Shown: piece by piece, positions 39,097 to 47,096 of the stretch
Layout: each line of letters starts with the position of its first letter
Position numbering within the stretch: the first letter of the stretch is position 1
Source of the DNA: an uncultured Prevotellaceae bacterium
Lineage (GTDB): Bacteria; Bacteroidota; Bacteroidia; Bacteroidales; Bacteroidaceae
DNA length: 64,000 nucleotides
Assembly (NCBI GenBank): GCA_900316355.1
Contig: ONCQ01000001.1
Coordinates: 124,001-188,000 of the forward strand
Reading direction: 5' to 3'
Notes under the pieces: model-generated
What the model was told of the DNA's origin: nothing
The model's database searches: none
Seen by the model: the letters and a program-made list of their open reading frames with translations, nothing else
Translations under genes and position numbers: made by a program

Positions 39097-40347
39097 CTAT
39101 GTGGGATTTACGGGGTCTATGCGGAAGAGCTTGTCGCTGTGGCGGATCTTGGCATCTACTTTGAAAGAGACGTTGGAGCCTTGGCGTGCCACGTCCACGG
39201 CGGCATTCGTGTCATCGTGCATCTCCTCAATCGTGCCGTAGATGGCGCCGGTGGTGGGGCCTGTAACCAGGAACTTGTCCCCCACGTGCAGCTCTGCCGC
39301 CTCGATATGGAACTCGCCCAGCCCCATGCGGGAGTAGTATTTCGTGCCGCGCCCTACATACACCTTGCGCTCTGTGGTTTGTGACCCGTAGTTCTCTGTC
39401 CATTCCCCCAGCCGCTGACCTTGGTAGTAGCCGTCCCAGAAGCCGCGATTGAAGACGGTGGCCAGTCGCGTGTCGAGGTTGTCCTTGAGGGCTTCGTTGA
39501 ATTGGTCGTCAAGGATGGCGTCCAAGGCTTCCCTATAGCACTCCACGACCGTCTTCACATACTCTGGTCCTCGCGCGCGACCTTCTATCTTAAACACGCG
39601 CACGCCGGCATCTACGAGTCTGTCCAGGAAGCGGATGGTCTTCAGGTCCTTGGGCGACATGATATATTTGTTGTCCACCTCCAGCTCAATGTCTGTCTCC
39701 TTATCTTTGACGATATAGCTGCGGCGGCAAATCTGCATGCACTCGCCTCGGTTGGCCGAGCGTCCGGTGTTCTGCAGTGAGAGGTAGCATTTACCCGACA
39801 CGGCCATGCATAGGGCACCATGGCAGAACATCTCTATGCGGATGAGCTCTCCACTGGGGCCGCAGATGCGGTCGCGCTCGATGGCCTCATGAATCTCCTG
39901 CACCTGCTGGATATTCAGCTCGCGGGCCAGCACCACGACATCGGCAAACTGAGCATAGAAGCGCAGCGCCTCGACGTTAGAGATGTTCAGTTGCGTGCTC
40001 AGGTGCACCTCCACGCCAATCTCTCGCGCGTAGGTCATCACGGCGATGTCGCTGGCTATGACGGCGCTAATGCCAGCCTCCTTGGCGGCATCCAGAATCT
40101 CGTGCATCAGTGGCAGGTCCTCGCCGTAGATGATGGTGTTCACCGTCAGATAGCTCTTCACGCCGTGCTGCCGGCATGTCTCCGCCATCTCCTTCAGGTC
40201 GTTGATGGTGAAGGCCGATGCCGAATGGGCGCGCATGTTCAGGTGTTCGATGCCGAAATAGATGCTGTCAGCGCCTGCATGCAGGGCTGCCGCGAAGCTT
40301 TCGCGCGACCCCACCGGTGCCATTATCTCAAAATCTTCTCTTTTCAC
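39097..40347 (-). CDS. Peptidase U32 family protein
   Basis: Has 416 residues. MAPVGSRESFAAALHAGADS is the N-terminal barrel motif and EMFCHGALCMAVSGKCYLS the U32 signature with conserved Cys; NRGECMQICRR follows. A C-terminal domain carries VGDKFLVTGPT. Bacterial U32 proteins include RlhA and UbiU/V, so a tRNA/rRNA or cofactor modification role is as likely as proteolysis. It is next to queH, a tRNA-modification gene, separated by an AT phrase repeat. Confidence 0.85.
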   Translation of the reverse strand: MKREDFEIMAPVGSRESFAAALHAGADSIYFGIEHLNMRAHSASAFTINDLKEMAETCRQHGVKSYLTVNTIIYGEDLPLMHEILDAAKEAGISAVIASDIAVMTYAREIGVEVHLSTQLNISNVEALRFYAQFADVVVLARELNIQQVQEIHEAIERDRICGPSGELIRIEMFCHGALCMAVSGKCYLSLQNTGRSANRGECMQICRRSYIVKDKETDIELEVDNKYIMSPKDLKTIRFLDRLVDAGVRVFKIEGRARGPEYVKTVVECYREALDAILDDQFNEALKDNLDTRLATVFNRGFWDGYYQGQRLGEWTENYGSQTTERKVYVGRGTKYYSRMGLGEFHIEAAELHVGDKFLVTGPTTGAIYGTIEEMHDDTNAAVDVARQGSNVSFKVDAKIRHSDKLFRIDPVNPT

Positions 40348-40386
40348 TATTGATTTTTCACTTTTTGCTTTTCACTTCTCATTTCT
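40342..40386. repeat. AT phrase repeat between queH and the U32 gene
   Basis: TTTTTCACTTTTTGCTTTTC and relatives. It includes the last queH codons (NEK) and stop. Confidence 0.6.
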
Positions 40387-40959
40387 CCCAGCAGCCGAGA
40401 ACTCACAACCGCAATACAGTTGGTTGTAGAATTTGTATTCTCGCAGCAGTTCGTTGCGGCGCTCCTGCAGGCCGCCTTTGCGCCAGTTCTGCGCCCAGAA
40501 ATGTGAGCCGGGGGCAGCCGCTTCGGCAGCCTGACCGGCACGCTCTATCTGATCGAGGCGCTTCCAGCGTGAGGAAGCCAGTGTGGTTGTGAACCAGTTG
40601 ATGCCCAGCTCTACAGCTTTGTGTGCAGCAGCAGTCAGTCGTAGCGTGAAGCATGTCTCACAGCGGCTACCGCGCTCCGGCTCTCCCTCCTGGCCTCGCA
40701 CACCGCAAAGCCATCCTTCGTGGTCCCAATCTTCGTCGATCCATTCGATGCCCAGGCTGTCGGCATGTCGCTTGCTCTCAGCCTTGCGCGTCTCGTACTC
40801 TTCACGCGGAAAGATGTTGGGGTTGAAGTAGTAGATGGTCGGGCGCACTCCGTTGGCCAGCATCCATTCCACGATGGCGCTGGAGCACGGCGCACAGCAG
40901 GCATGCAGCAGGACACGCTCCACGCCCTCGGGCACTTCGATTCCCTTTTTCGCTTTCAT
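40372..40959 (-). CDS. queH: Epoxyqueuosine reductase QueH
   Basis: Non-cobalamin reductase performing the last step of queuosine synthesis in tRNA. It has the Cys-rich motif LLHACCAPCSSAIVEWM, a second pair in SRCETCFTLRL, and YNQLYCGCEFS, all metal/Fe-S ligands of the family. It has 195 residues. The ATG at 40959 lies 5 bp from a TATCTTTG box, suggesting a leaderless mRNA. The last residues RNEK and stop fall in an AT phrase repeat. It is divergent from dusB, another tRNA-modifying gene. Confidence 0.92.
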   Translation of the reverse strand: MKAKKGIEVPEGVERVLLHACCAPCSSAIVEWMLANGVRPTIYYFNPNIFPREEYETRKAESKRHADSLGIEWIDEDWDHEGWLCGVRGQEGEPERGSRCETCFTLRLTAAAHKAVELGINWFTTTLASSRWKRLDQIERAGQAAEAAAPGSHFWAQNWRKGGLQERRNELLREYKFYNQLYCGCEFSAAGRNEK

Positions 40960-40964
40960 CGCGG

Positions 40965-41045
40965 CAAAGATAGGTAAAATAATGTGTCCCTCAAATTTTT
41001 TCCTTAAACTTTAAACCTTAAACTTCAAACTTTTCGTACCTTTGC
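40965..41045. promoter_or_regulatory. Divergent promoters of queH and dusB
   Basis: TATCTTTG on the minus strand (40972-40965) ends 5 bp before the queH ATG; TACCTTTG on the plus strand (41038-41045) ends 7 bp before the dusB ATG. Both predict leaders of almost no length. Confidence 0.5.
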
Positions 41046-41052
41046 CCCCAGT

Positions 41053-42060
41053 ATGAAGATAGGAAAGCTCGATTTGGGCTACAGGCCCGTGTTCCTGGCA
41101 CCGATGGAGGACGTCACCGACATCGGCTTCCGACTGCTGTGCCGACGTATGGGTGCGGCCATGGTGTACTCTGAGTTTGTGGCGGCCGATGCCCTTGTGC
41201 GCATGGTGAACAAAAGCTTGAAGAAGCTGGAGGTGTGCGATGAGGAACGCCCCGTGGCCATACAGATTTATGGCCGCGAGCCCGAGCCCATGGCTGATGC
41301 TGCGCGCATCGTCGTGGAACAGGCACACCCCGATGTGCTGGACCTCAACTTCGGTTGCCCTGTGAAGAAGATAGCCACGAAAGGAGCTGGCGCTGGCCTC
41401 TTGCGCACACCGGAGAAACTACTGGAGATTACGCGCGCTGTCGTGGATGCCGTGGGCGACAAGGTGCCTGTGACGGTGAAGACGCGCCTCGGATGGGATT
41501 TCGAGCACCTCATCATCGAGGAGCTGGCCGAACAGCTGCAGGACTGCGGCATCGCGGCGCTGACCATCCATGGCCGCACGCGCTCGCAACTCTATTCCGA
41601 CCATGCTGACTGGACGCTCATCGGCCGTGTGAAGCAGAACCCGCGCATGACGATTCCCATCATCGGTAATGGTGACATCACCTCGGCTGAAGGGGCTGTA
41701 GAGGCCTTCGAGCGGTATGGCGTGGATGCTATCATGGTGGGGCGCGCCACCTTCGGACGCCCTTGGATATTCCGTGAAATCGTTGACAGGCTCAGGGGCG
41801 AGCCGGACTCCGCCTTGAACCTGTCAACAGATTGGAAACTCGATGTGCTGAAGGAGCAGGTGCTCACCTCTGTGGCCCGCTCCAACGAGCTGAGCGGCAT
41901 CCGCCATGTCCGCCGCCACCTCGCTGCCTCTCCCCTCTTCAAGGGTATCCCCGACTTCCGTCAGACGCGCATCAGGATGTTGCAGGCAGAGACTGTCGAT
42001 GAGCTCTTTGAGGTGATAGAATACACTCGTGAGCTACTGCATCATTCCGTTTTGTTGTAA
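41053..42060 (+). CDS. dusB: tRNA-dihydrouridine synthase
   Basis: FMN enzyme reducing uridines in tRNA. It begins with FLAPMEDVTDIGFRLLCRR and has VDLNFGCPVKKIATKGAGAG-type sequence (here LDLNFGCPVKK) with the catalytic Cys, LTIHGRTRSQLYS, and IIGNGDITSAEGAVEAF plus VDAIMVGRATFGRPWIF. It has 335 residues. The 3' end overlaps the convergent membrane-protein gene by 19 bp. Confidence 0.95.
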   Translation: MKIGKLDLGYRPVFLAPMEDVTDIGFRLLCRRMGAAMVYSEFVAADALVRMVNKSLKKLEVCDEERPVAIQIYGREPEPMADAARIVVEQAHPDVLDLNFGCPVKKIATKGAGAGLLRTPEKLLEITRAVVDAVGDKVPVTVKTRLGWDFEHLIIEELAEQLQDCGIAALTIHGRTRSQLYSDHADWTLIGRVKQNPRMTIPIIGNGDITSAEGAVEAFERYGVDAIMVGRATFGRPWIFREIVDRLRGEPDSALNLSTDWKLDVLKEQVLTSVARSNELSGIRHVRRHLAASPLFKGIPDFRQTRIRMLQAETVDELFEVIEYTRELLHHSVLL

Positions 42061-42767
42061 TTCCCTTTATTGTCTTTGTCCGCCTCACTTTCGGGGGCAT
42101 CGTCGTTGGGTTGTGCTGCCTGCTGTGCCTGCTGATGGTGTTGTCCTTGTTCCCTTTTTGCCAGATAGAACTTGGAGGCAGCAAGACAGGCGAGCAACAG
42201 ACCGATGGCGGCCACCAGCCGTGAGGAGATGAGCCAGGCAGCAATCAGCAATCCCACGGCCCATGCTGCCTGATTCATACCACTGCGCCAAAGGTCGGCA
42301 TCGGTGCCCTTGGGGGCATCGAAGATGCTGGGTGGCACGGGCTGCCCGCTCTTGGCGGCAGCCTGTCTGCTATCTTCGCGTTTTCTGGTGGAGCGATAGA
42401 CGAGCCAGATGATGAGGGCGAGAATCCACAGGGGAGCGGTGAAGATGAGAAACAGAAAAGCGAGAAGAAGGGCTGTAAAGCAAAGCAGCAACCCCTTGCC
42501 CCACCACGGCAGGTCGTCGGTGAAGAATGTCTTCTTGAACTCCTGTGCATACTCCTCCCAGGCTTCATCATCCATCGCCACAGCGTCCGAGTCCGCGTTC
42601 TCGACCATGTCCTCATCGCTATTCTCATAGAAGAAGGTGGTGTCTTCTGCCACGCTCTCGATGGTATCGTTCTTCTCTGCTGTTTCTGTGGCTAGGGTTG
42701 TCTGTATCGGTATGGCCACCAACATCAGCGCTGCCACGACCATTGTCATCATTCTTTTTGTTGTCAT
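42042..42767 (-). CDS. Unrecognised exported membrane protein
   Basis: Has 241 residues. A signal peptide (MVVAALMLVAIPIQTTLA) leads to an acidic stretch, two adjacent helices (GKGLLLCFTALLLAFLFLIF, LWILALIIWLVYR), a basic-polar loop and one or two more helices (AWAVGLLIAAWLISS, LVAAIGLLLACLAA). The tail is rich in Gln, Asp, Glu and Asn. No family recognised. TTCCTTTG at 42815-42808 could be its -7 box. It overlaps the dusB end convergently. Confidence 0.65.
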   Translation of the reverse strand: MTTKRMMTMVVAALMLVAIPIQTTLATETAEKNDTIESVAEDTTFFYENSDEDMVENADSDAVAMDDEAWEEYAQEFKKTFFTDDLPWWGKGLLLCFTALLLAFLFLIFTAPLWILALIIWLVYRSTRKREDSRQAAAKSGQPVPPSIFDAPKGTDADLWRSGMNQAAWAVGLLIAAWLISSRLVAAIGLLLACLAASKFYLAKREQGQHHQQAQQAAQPNDDAPESEADKDNKGNYNKTE

Positions 42768-42858
42768 AATACTTATGGATTGGTGCTAAAAATCATTGTC
42801 TTCTCTGCAAAGGAACAAAAAAAGTTGCATTCAACCGCACACTTTCTGTGCTTTTTTG

Positions 42859-42866
42859 TACTTTTG
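42859..42866 (+). promoter_or_regulatory. Promoter -7 box of msrA
   Basis: TACTTTTG, 29 bp before the msrA ATG. Confidence 0.5.
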
Positions 42867-42894
42867 CACGCACAAACCCTCACATCATCCATTT

Positions 42895-43410
42895 ATGAAG
42901 GAGATTTATTTAGCCGGCGGCTGCTTCTGGGGCACCGAGCATTTATTTAAACAGGTAAAAGGAGTCACAGAGACCGAGGTGGGCTTTGCCAACGGCAACA
43001 CCGAGGCTCCGACTTACGAGGAAGTGTACACGGATATGACAGGTTATGCCGAGACCGTGCGCGTCTGCTATGACGAGCAGGTGATAGAACTGCGGCAGCT
43101 TCTGAATATTTTCTTCATTGCTATAGATCCCTCCTCGCTCAACCGCCAAGGGGAGGATGAGGGCACACGTTATCGCACGGGCGTCTATTACACCTCGGAG
43201 GAAGACCTGCCCATCATCCGTGAGGTCTTTGCCTCGCAGCAGCGTCTTGTCGAAGGCCCTATCGTCGTGGAACTGGAGCCATTGCGCAACTTCTATCCTG
43301 CCGACGAACGCCATCAGGACTATCTCGACAAGAATCCTGGCGGCTACTGCCATCTGCCGCATCAACTCTTTGAGTTCGTGCGAAACCTCTCGAACGAAGT
43401 AGCGAAATGA
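42895..43410 (+). CDS. msrA: Peptide methionine-S-sulfoxide reductase
   Basis: Repairs oxidised methionine. MKEIYLAGGCFWGTEHLFK with the catalytic Cys in GCFWGTE, then EVYTDMTGYAETVRVCYDE and QGEDEGTRYRTGVYYTS are diagnostic. The ATG at 42895 gives 171 residues and starts exactly at the family N-terminus, after the promoter at 42859. The last 4 bp overlap the DUF6250 gene. Confidence 0.95.
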   Translation: MKEIYLAGGCFWGTEHLFKQVKGVTETEVGFANGNTEAPTYEEVYTDMTGYAETVRVCYDEQVIELRQLLNIFFIAIDPSSLNRQGEDEGTRYRTGVYYTSEEDLPIIREVFASQQRLVEGPIVVELEPLRNFYPADERHQDYLDKNPGGYCHLPHQLFEFVRNLSNEVAK

Positions 43411-44159
43411 GCGTCCTGTCTGTCTTTCAGCATCTGGGGAATCGCCACACTATTTCCTGGCGGCTGTTCCTTGTCTGCTTTTTTGCCTCAACCTTCCCAT
43501 TACTCTCCCCCTGCCATGCTTCAACCCATTGGCTCATCGAGGCGGAATCGTCCGAGACGCGTGTTTTGTGGCGTGGCGACACCCTCGACATCACCTCGCC
43601 GAAGGGCCTTTCATTATGGTGGGATGAACAGCTGTCGGCGCCCTGCACCATCGAATATCGCGCCTGCGTCGTGATGGAAGGAGGGCCTTGTGACCGTCTC
43701 TCAGACCTCAACTGCTTCTGGATGGCCAGCTTGCCAAAAAATAATCCCACCGCCCAAGGAACTCCCATCGCCCCTTGGAGAGGGGGTGGGGGTGTGTCTG
43801 GTCGCTTCGTTGACAGCTACCGCCTGCAATGTTACTATCTCGGCTTCGGTGGCAACTACAACACCACCACGCGCTTTCGCCGCTATGACGGCGATACGCT
43901 GGCCGTCAGCGATCCTGCGCATCGTCCCCCTATCCTGAAAGAATATACGGACAGTGCCCACCTCCTAAAACCGAATCATTGGTATGCCATCCGCATCGAG
44001 GTTCATGCCGATGGTCGCACGCGCTACATCATCGACGGTGAATGCTTGGTCGATTACCTCGACCCCTCTCCCCTACTCCACGGCTGGTTTGCCTTCCGCA
44101 CCACCTGGAGCCACACGCGAATGACGGGGGTAAGGGTGAAAAGCCCCCGAGACCCCTAA
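43407..44159 (+). CDS. DUF6250-type secreted protein
   Basis: Has 250 residues. A hydrophobic N-terminus (WRLFLVCFFASTFPLLSPC) suggests export, possibly as a lipoprotein-like or cleaved protein. The body has GGPCDRLSDLNCFWMAS, YYLGFGGNYNTTTRFRRYDG and HGWFAFRTTWSHTRMTGVRV, the pattern of DUF6250, a concanavalin-like fold found near polysaccharide-degrading genes. An internal GPE (GTPIAPWRGGGGVSGRF) replaces a loop, and the final SPRDP plus stop come from a box C. It overlaps msrA by 4 bp. Confidence 0.75.
   Translation: MSVLSVFQHLGNRHTISWRLFLVCFFASTFPLLSPCHASTHWLIEAESSETRVLWRGDTLDITSPKGLSLWWDEQLSAPCTIEYRACVVMEGGPCDRLSDLNCFWMASLPKNNPTAQGTPIAPWRGGGGVSGRFVDSYRLQCYYLGFGGNYNTTTRFRRYDGDTLAVSDPAHRPPILKEYTDSAHLLKPNHWYAIRIEVHADGRTRYIIDGECLVDYLDPSPLLHGWFAFRTTWSHTRMTGVRVKSPRDP
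43761..43800. repeat. GPE box in the DUF6250 gene
   Basis: CTCCCATCGCCCCTTGGAG followed by AGGGGGTGGGGGTGTGTCTG, the inverted flank of box A. It is read as TPIAPWRGGGGVSG. Confidence 0.75.
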
Positions 44160-44208
44160 AAGGGGAGCGTTAGAGCCCCCGAGCCCCCTAAAGGGGAGCG
44201 TAGGGAGT
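44142..44208. repeat. Two tandem GPE boxes C at the DUF6250 stop
   Basis: AGCCCCCGAGACCCCTAAAA and AGCCCCCGAGCCCCCTAAAG, each followed by GGGGAGCG, sit 33 bp apart. The first contains the gene's last codons and TAA. Confidence 0.85.
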
Positions 44209-44250
44209 GATAAGTGAAAAATGAAAAGTGACGAATGATGAATGATGAAT
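44209..44250. repeat. AT phrase repeat before the SDR gene
   Basis: GTGATAAGTGAAAAATGAAA, then GAATGATGAATGATGAATG. Again it directly follows box C. Confidence 0.65.
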
Positions 44251-45078
44251 GAAAAAATGATAGGTATGGAAAATAAGCAAATGGAAACACAAGTCTCCCC
44301 TCGGGGAGATTTAGAGGGGGCCAAGGTGACCAAAGGGGCCAAGGCCGTCATCGTTGGTGCCAGCTCCGGCATCGGTTATGAAGTGGCTAAACTCCTGCTG
44401 GCTGAGGGATGGACGCTGGGCGTGGCCGCGCGTCGCGAAGAGAAGCTCATGTCACTAAAAAACTTAGCGCCTGACCGCGTGGAGGTGATGCCCCTCGATA
44501 TCACCCATCCCGATGCTGAACAGCGCTTGCTCACCCTCATCGACCGCCTCGGTGGCATCGACCTCTACTTCCACGCCTCCGGCATCGGCTGGCAGAACCG
44601 TACGCTTGAGGCGGACATCGAACTGCGCACCGTAGAGACCAATGCTCTCGGCTTCACCCGCATGATAGGCGCGGCCTATCGTTATTTTGCAGAGAAAGGG
44701 GTGGGTCACATCGCAGCCATCTCATCCATAGCCGGCACGAAAGGCCTTGGCCCTGCGCCCGCCTACTCCGCCACAAAGGCGCTGCAGGCCACCTATCTCG
44801 AATGCCTCGAGCAGCAGGCCCACCAGCGTGGCTTGCACATCCGCATCACAGATATACGTCCTGGCTTCGTGGATACAGCCCTGTTGAGTCCTGCCAATGC
44901 CGAGAAGGAGAAAAGCTTCCACTACCCGATGCTCATGCGTCCTGAAGCAGTAGCGCGCGACATCGTAGCCTCCATCCACAAGCATCGCCACGTCCGCATC
45001 ATCGATGGGCGCTATCGTGTCCTCACCTTCTTCTGGCGCCTCATACCGCGATGGTTGTGGCGCCGCATCAGCCTTTAG
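44242..45078 (+). CDS. Short-chain dehydrogenase/reductase with repeat-derived N-terminus
   Basis: NAD(P)-dependent oxidoreductase. Cofactor motif VIVGASSGIGYEVAKLLLAE, active-site IAAISSIAGTKGLGPAPAYS with YSATK, and RPGFVDTALL are standard SDR features. About 278 residues if the first ATG is used. The first ~30 residues are coded by an AT repeat (MMNEKMIGMENKQ) and a GPE box F (SPRGDLEGA). The true start may be one of several ATGs, but any start within reach includes the GPE. Substrate unknown. The end overlaps the convergent bcp gene by 11 bp. Confidence 0.85.
   Translation: MMNEKMIGMENKQMETQVSPRGDLEGAKVTKGAKAVIVGASSGIGYEVAKLLLAEGWTLGVAARREEKLMSLKNLAPDRVEVMPLDITHPDAEQRLLTLIDRLGGIDLYFHASGIGWQNRTLEADIELRTVETNALGFTRMIGAAYRYFAEKGVGHIAAISSIAGTKGLGPAPAYSATKALQATYLECLEQQAHQRGLHIRITDIRPGFVDTALLSPANAEKEKSFHYPMLMRPEAVARDIVASIHKHRHVRIIDGRYRVLTFFWRLIPRWLWRRISL
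44290..44322. repeat. GPE box F at the N-terminus of the SDR gene
   Basis: GTCTCCCCTCGGGGAGATTT then AGAGGGGGCC, read as VSPRGDLEGA. The same box sits in carA (LPSRGDLEGS). Confidence 0.85.
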
Positions 45079-45523
45079 CCAGCAGCTGCTCGCCGTGGCT
45101 TGAGGTCTTGATCTGCTTGCCCTGCAGGATGTCTTCGATGATGCCTTCCTCGTTGATGATGAAGGTGGTGCGGACGGTGCCGAAGTACTTACGACCGTAC
45201 ATCGACTTCTCTGCCCACACGCCCATCTGCTCCACCAGCGTGTGCGCTGTGTCAGCGATGAGCGGGAACGGCAGCTCGTGCTTTGCCTTGAACTTCTGAT
45301 GGCTGGCAGCACTATCCACGCTCACGCCCACGACGGCATAGCCCTTCTTCCTTAGCGCGCTATAGTTATCGCGGATGCTACAGGCTTCGGCCGTGCAACC
45401 GCTGGTGTTGTCCTTCGGATAGAAGTAAAGAACAAGCTTCTGTCCTTTGAACTGTTCGAGGCGGATCTCCTGTCCGTTCTCATCGATGCCCAACACTTCG
45501 GGCGCTTTGTCTCCGATTTGCAT
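45068..45523 (-). CDS. bcp: Thiol peroxidase of the Bcp/PrxQ type
   Basis: Thioredoxin-dependent peroxiredoxin. The start at 45523 (MQIGDKAPEVLGIDENG) gives 151 residues. FYPKDNTSGCTAEACSIRDN holds the peroxidatic Cys and, five residues later, the resolving Cys typical of PrxQ. FGTVRTTFIINEEG follows. A longer reading to 45712 is shadow sequence from pgeF. It starts 11 bp after the pgeF stop, so the two are likely co-transcribed. Confidence 0.94.
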   Translation of the reverse strand: MQIGDKAPEVLGIDENGQEIRLEQFKGQKLVLYFYPKDNTSGCTAEACSIRDNYSALRKKGYAVVGVSVDSAASHQKFKAKHELPFPLIADTAHTLVEQMGVWAEKSMYGRKYFGTVRTTFIINEEGIIEDILQGKQIKTSSHGEQLLAKG

Positions 45524-45534
45524 AGTTGATATGA

Positions 45535-46287
45535 TTAGGTTTGTCTCATGATGCCTGTGAACATACGGCCGCTGTTGATGCCCAGACGGCGGGCAGAGAA
45601 GAAGCGGGCGTAGTGCGCGTAGGTGCAGAGGCCGCTGACTTGTATAGCCTTTTCTTGTACGCCGGCTTGCGTGAGCTGCCAGGCGTTGGCGCGCCATAGG
45701 TCGATATGCCATTTCCGCGTCGCCGGATGGCGATAGGCGATGTCGTTCATGGGAAAGCTTGCTTCAGCAAAAGCTTCATAGACCTCCTCTCCTACCTCGA
45801 AGGCCTCCGGTCCGATACTGGGGCCTATCACGCAGGCCACATCTTCGGCCTTCGTGCCGTAGGTCTCCTGCATCGCCTTGAGTGTCAGCACGCCGATGAG
45901 CGCCACCGTGCCTCGCCAACCAGCGTGAGCCGCAGCTATGGCATCTGTGCGCTGGTCATGCATCAACAGCGGCACGCAGTCAGCCGTGGAAACCCCTATG
46001 CACACCCCTTTAAGCTGCGTGATGAGCGCATCCGTCTCCTCAAAAGCCCCTCCCAGATGCTGCTCCGTCACTTCCTCTATGCGCACGCCATGCACCTGTC
46101 TCGGCACAATCAGCCGGCTGTCTGGAATCCCCAGCCTCTCGCACAGCTCTTTCCTACACCTCCGCACATGCTCCCCCTCATCCCCGCAGTAGTGCGTGAT
46201 GTTAAATCCGTCGTAAGGCGCTGTCGCCTCCGTGCAGTGCCGCTCTGTGGAGAAGGCGGTGATATGTTCAGCAAGTGCGTAAGTCAT
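45535..46287 (-). CDS. pgeF: Polyphenol oxidase / purine nucleoside phosphorylase YfiH family
   Basis: Multi-copper-oxidase-like fold, now known in relatives as purine nucleosidase or peptidoglycan-editing factor. The start at 46287 (MTYALAEHITAFSTERH) gives 250 residues. It has VPRQVHGVRIEEVTE, STADCVPLLMHDQRTDAIAA with the metal Cys, AAHAGWRGTVALIG with the metal His, and VIGPSIGPEAFEVGEEV. TATCTTTG at 46307-46300 lies 12 bp before the ATG. Confidence 0.9.
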   Translation of the reverse strand: MTYALAEHITAFSTERHCTEATAPYDGFNITHYCGDEGEHVRRCRKELCERLGIPDSRLIVPRQVHGVRIEEVTEQHLGGAFEETDALITQLKGVCIGVSTADCVPLLMHDQRTDAIAAAHAGWRGTVALIGVLTLKAMQETYGTKAEDVACVIGPSIGPEAFEVGEEVYEAFAEASFPMNDIAYRHPATRKWHIDLWRANAWQLTQAGVQEKAIQVSGLCTYAHYARFFSARRLGINSGRMFTGIMRQT

Positions 46288-46462
46288 ACTTCTGTGCCGC
46301 AAAGATACAACTAATAATGGAAAGAGAAGAAGGAGAAGGGCGAAACCAATAGAAAATCTGTGCTTTTTGGTGTAAAAAGTGCAGGAAATGTTGGCAGAAT
46401 GCGCCAGAATGCTTTCCTTTGCAGAGACGAAAGTCAACTATTCCAACGTTTGAATTACGCTT

Positions 46463-46942
46463 ATGAGTTCATTGCGATATGCCGTCATCGGGATGGGGGC
46501 CATAGGAGGTTTCTATGGTGCCAAGCTGGCTCGCGCCGGGCGCGAGGTGCATTACTTAGAGGCACGTTGGCGCAAGGCCGTATGGAATATGCCCTTCAAT
46601 GGCATGACCGTGGCCCTGCAGACACAGACCAACCAGCTCCTCTCCCACCCCGCCACGCGTCAGCTCATCTACGACCAGATGATGGAAGTCATCGGTGCTG
46701 CCAACGCCCTCGGCGTCAGCGCCCTCGATGAGTCCTTTGCCCAGAAGATGATGCAGATGACTGATGAGATGGTTCCCTACTCACCCTCCATGCGTCTTGA
46801 TTTCGATTTCCACCGCCCCATGGAGATCCACTATCTCTACACACGCCCCATCGCCGAGGCCCGTGCCGCAGGCTTCGTCATGCCCCGCCTTGAGATGCTC
46901 GAGCGCGAACTCCTGTTCATCGATGCGCGCAACAGGCAATGA
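46463..46942 (+). pseudogene. Ketopantoate reductase-like gene with a large internal deletion
   Basis: Residues 1-33 (RYAVIGMGAIGGFYGAKLAR) are the start of the NADPH-binding domain of PanE-like reductases. The next residues, ARWRKAVWNMPFNGMTVALQ, already belong to the C-terminal domain that carries the catalytic lysine. The protein has 159 residues; about 300 is normal. The missing ~150 cover most of the Rossmann fold and hinge, while the frame is kept. It cannot bind NADPH normally, so it is probably a remnant, though it could have been kept as a short protein. Confidence 0.7.
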
Positions 46943-46989
46943 GCCGTTCTGCCCTCCAATGATGTGCAGGGTGAAGTCTCCCAAAATGT

Positions 46990-47020
46990 AGAAAATCTGA
47001 AGTGCCACTTCAGATTTTCT
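46990..47020 (+). terminator. Rho-independent terminator after the panE-like gene
   Basis: AGAAAATCTGAAGTG and CACTTCAGATTTTCT pair perfectly over 15 bp around a single base, and GCCTTTTTCTT follows. It may serve both strands, as menA ends 77 bp further on. Confidence 0.8.
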
Positions 47021-47096
47021 GCCTTTTTCTTGCATAAACCAGTGAATCCCCTTACCTTTGTGGTAAGGTGAGTTTCACGATGAACAAAGAGAAGGG

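Noticed and set aside
47050..47068. Plus-strand promoter TACCTTTG inside a small hairpin
   Set aside because: It points into the 3' end of menA on the opposite strand with no gene downstream; likely chance.
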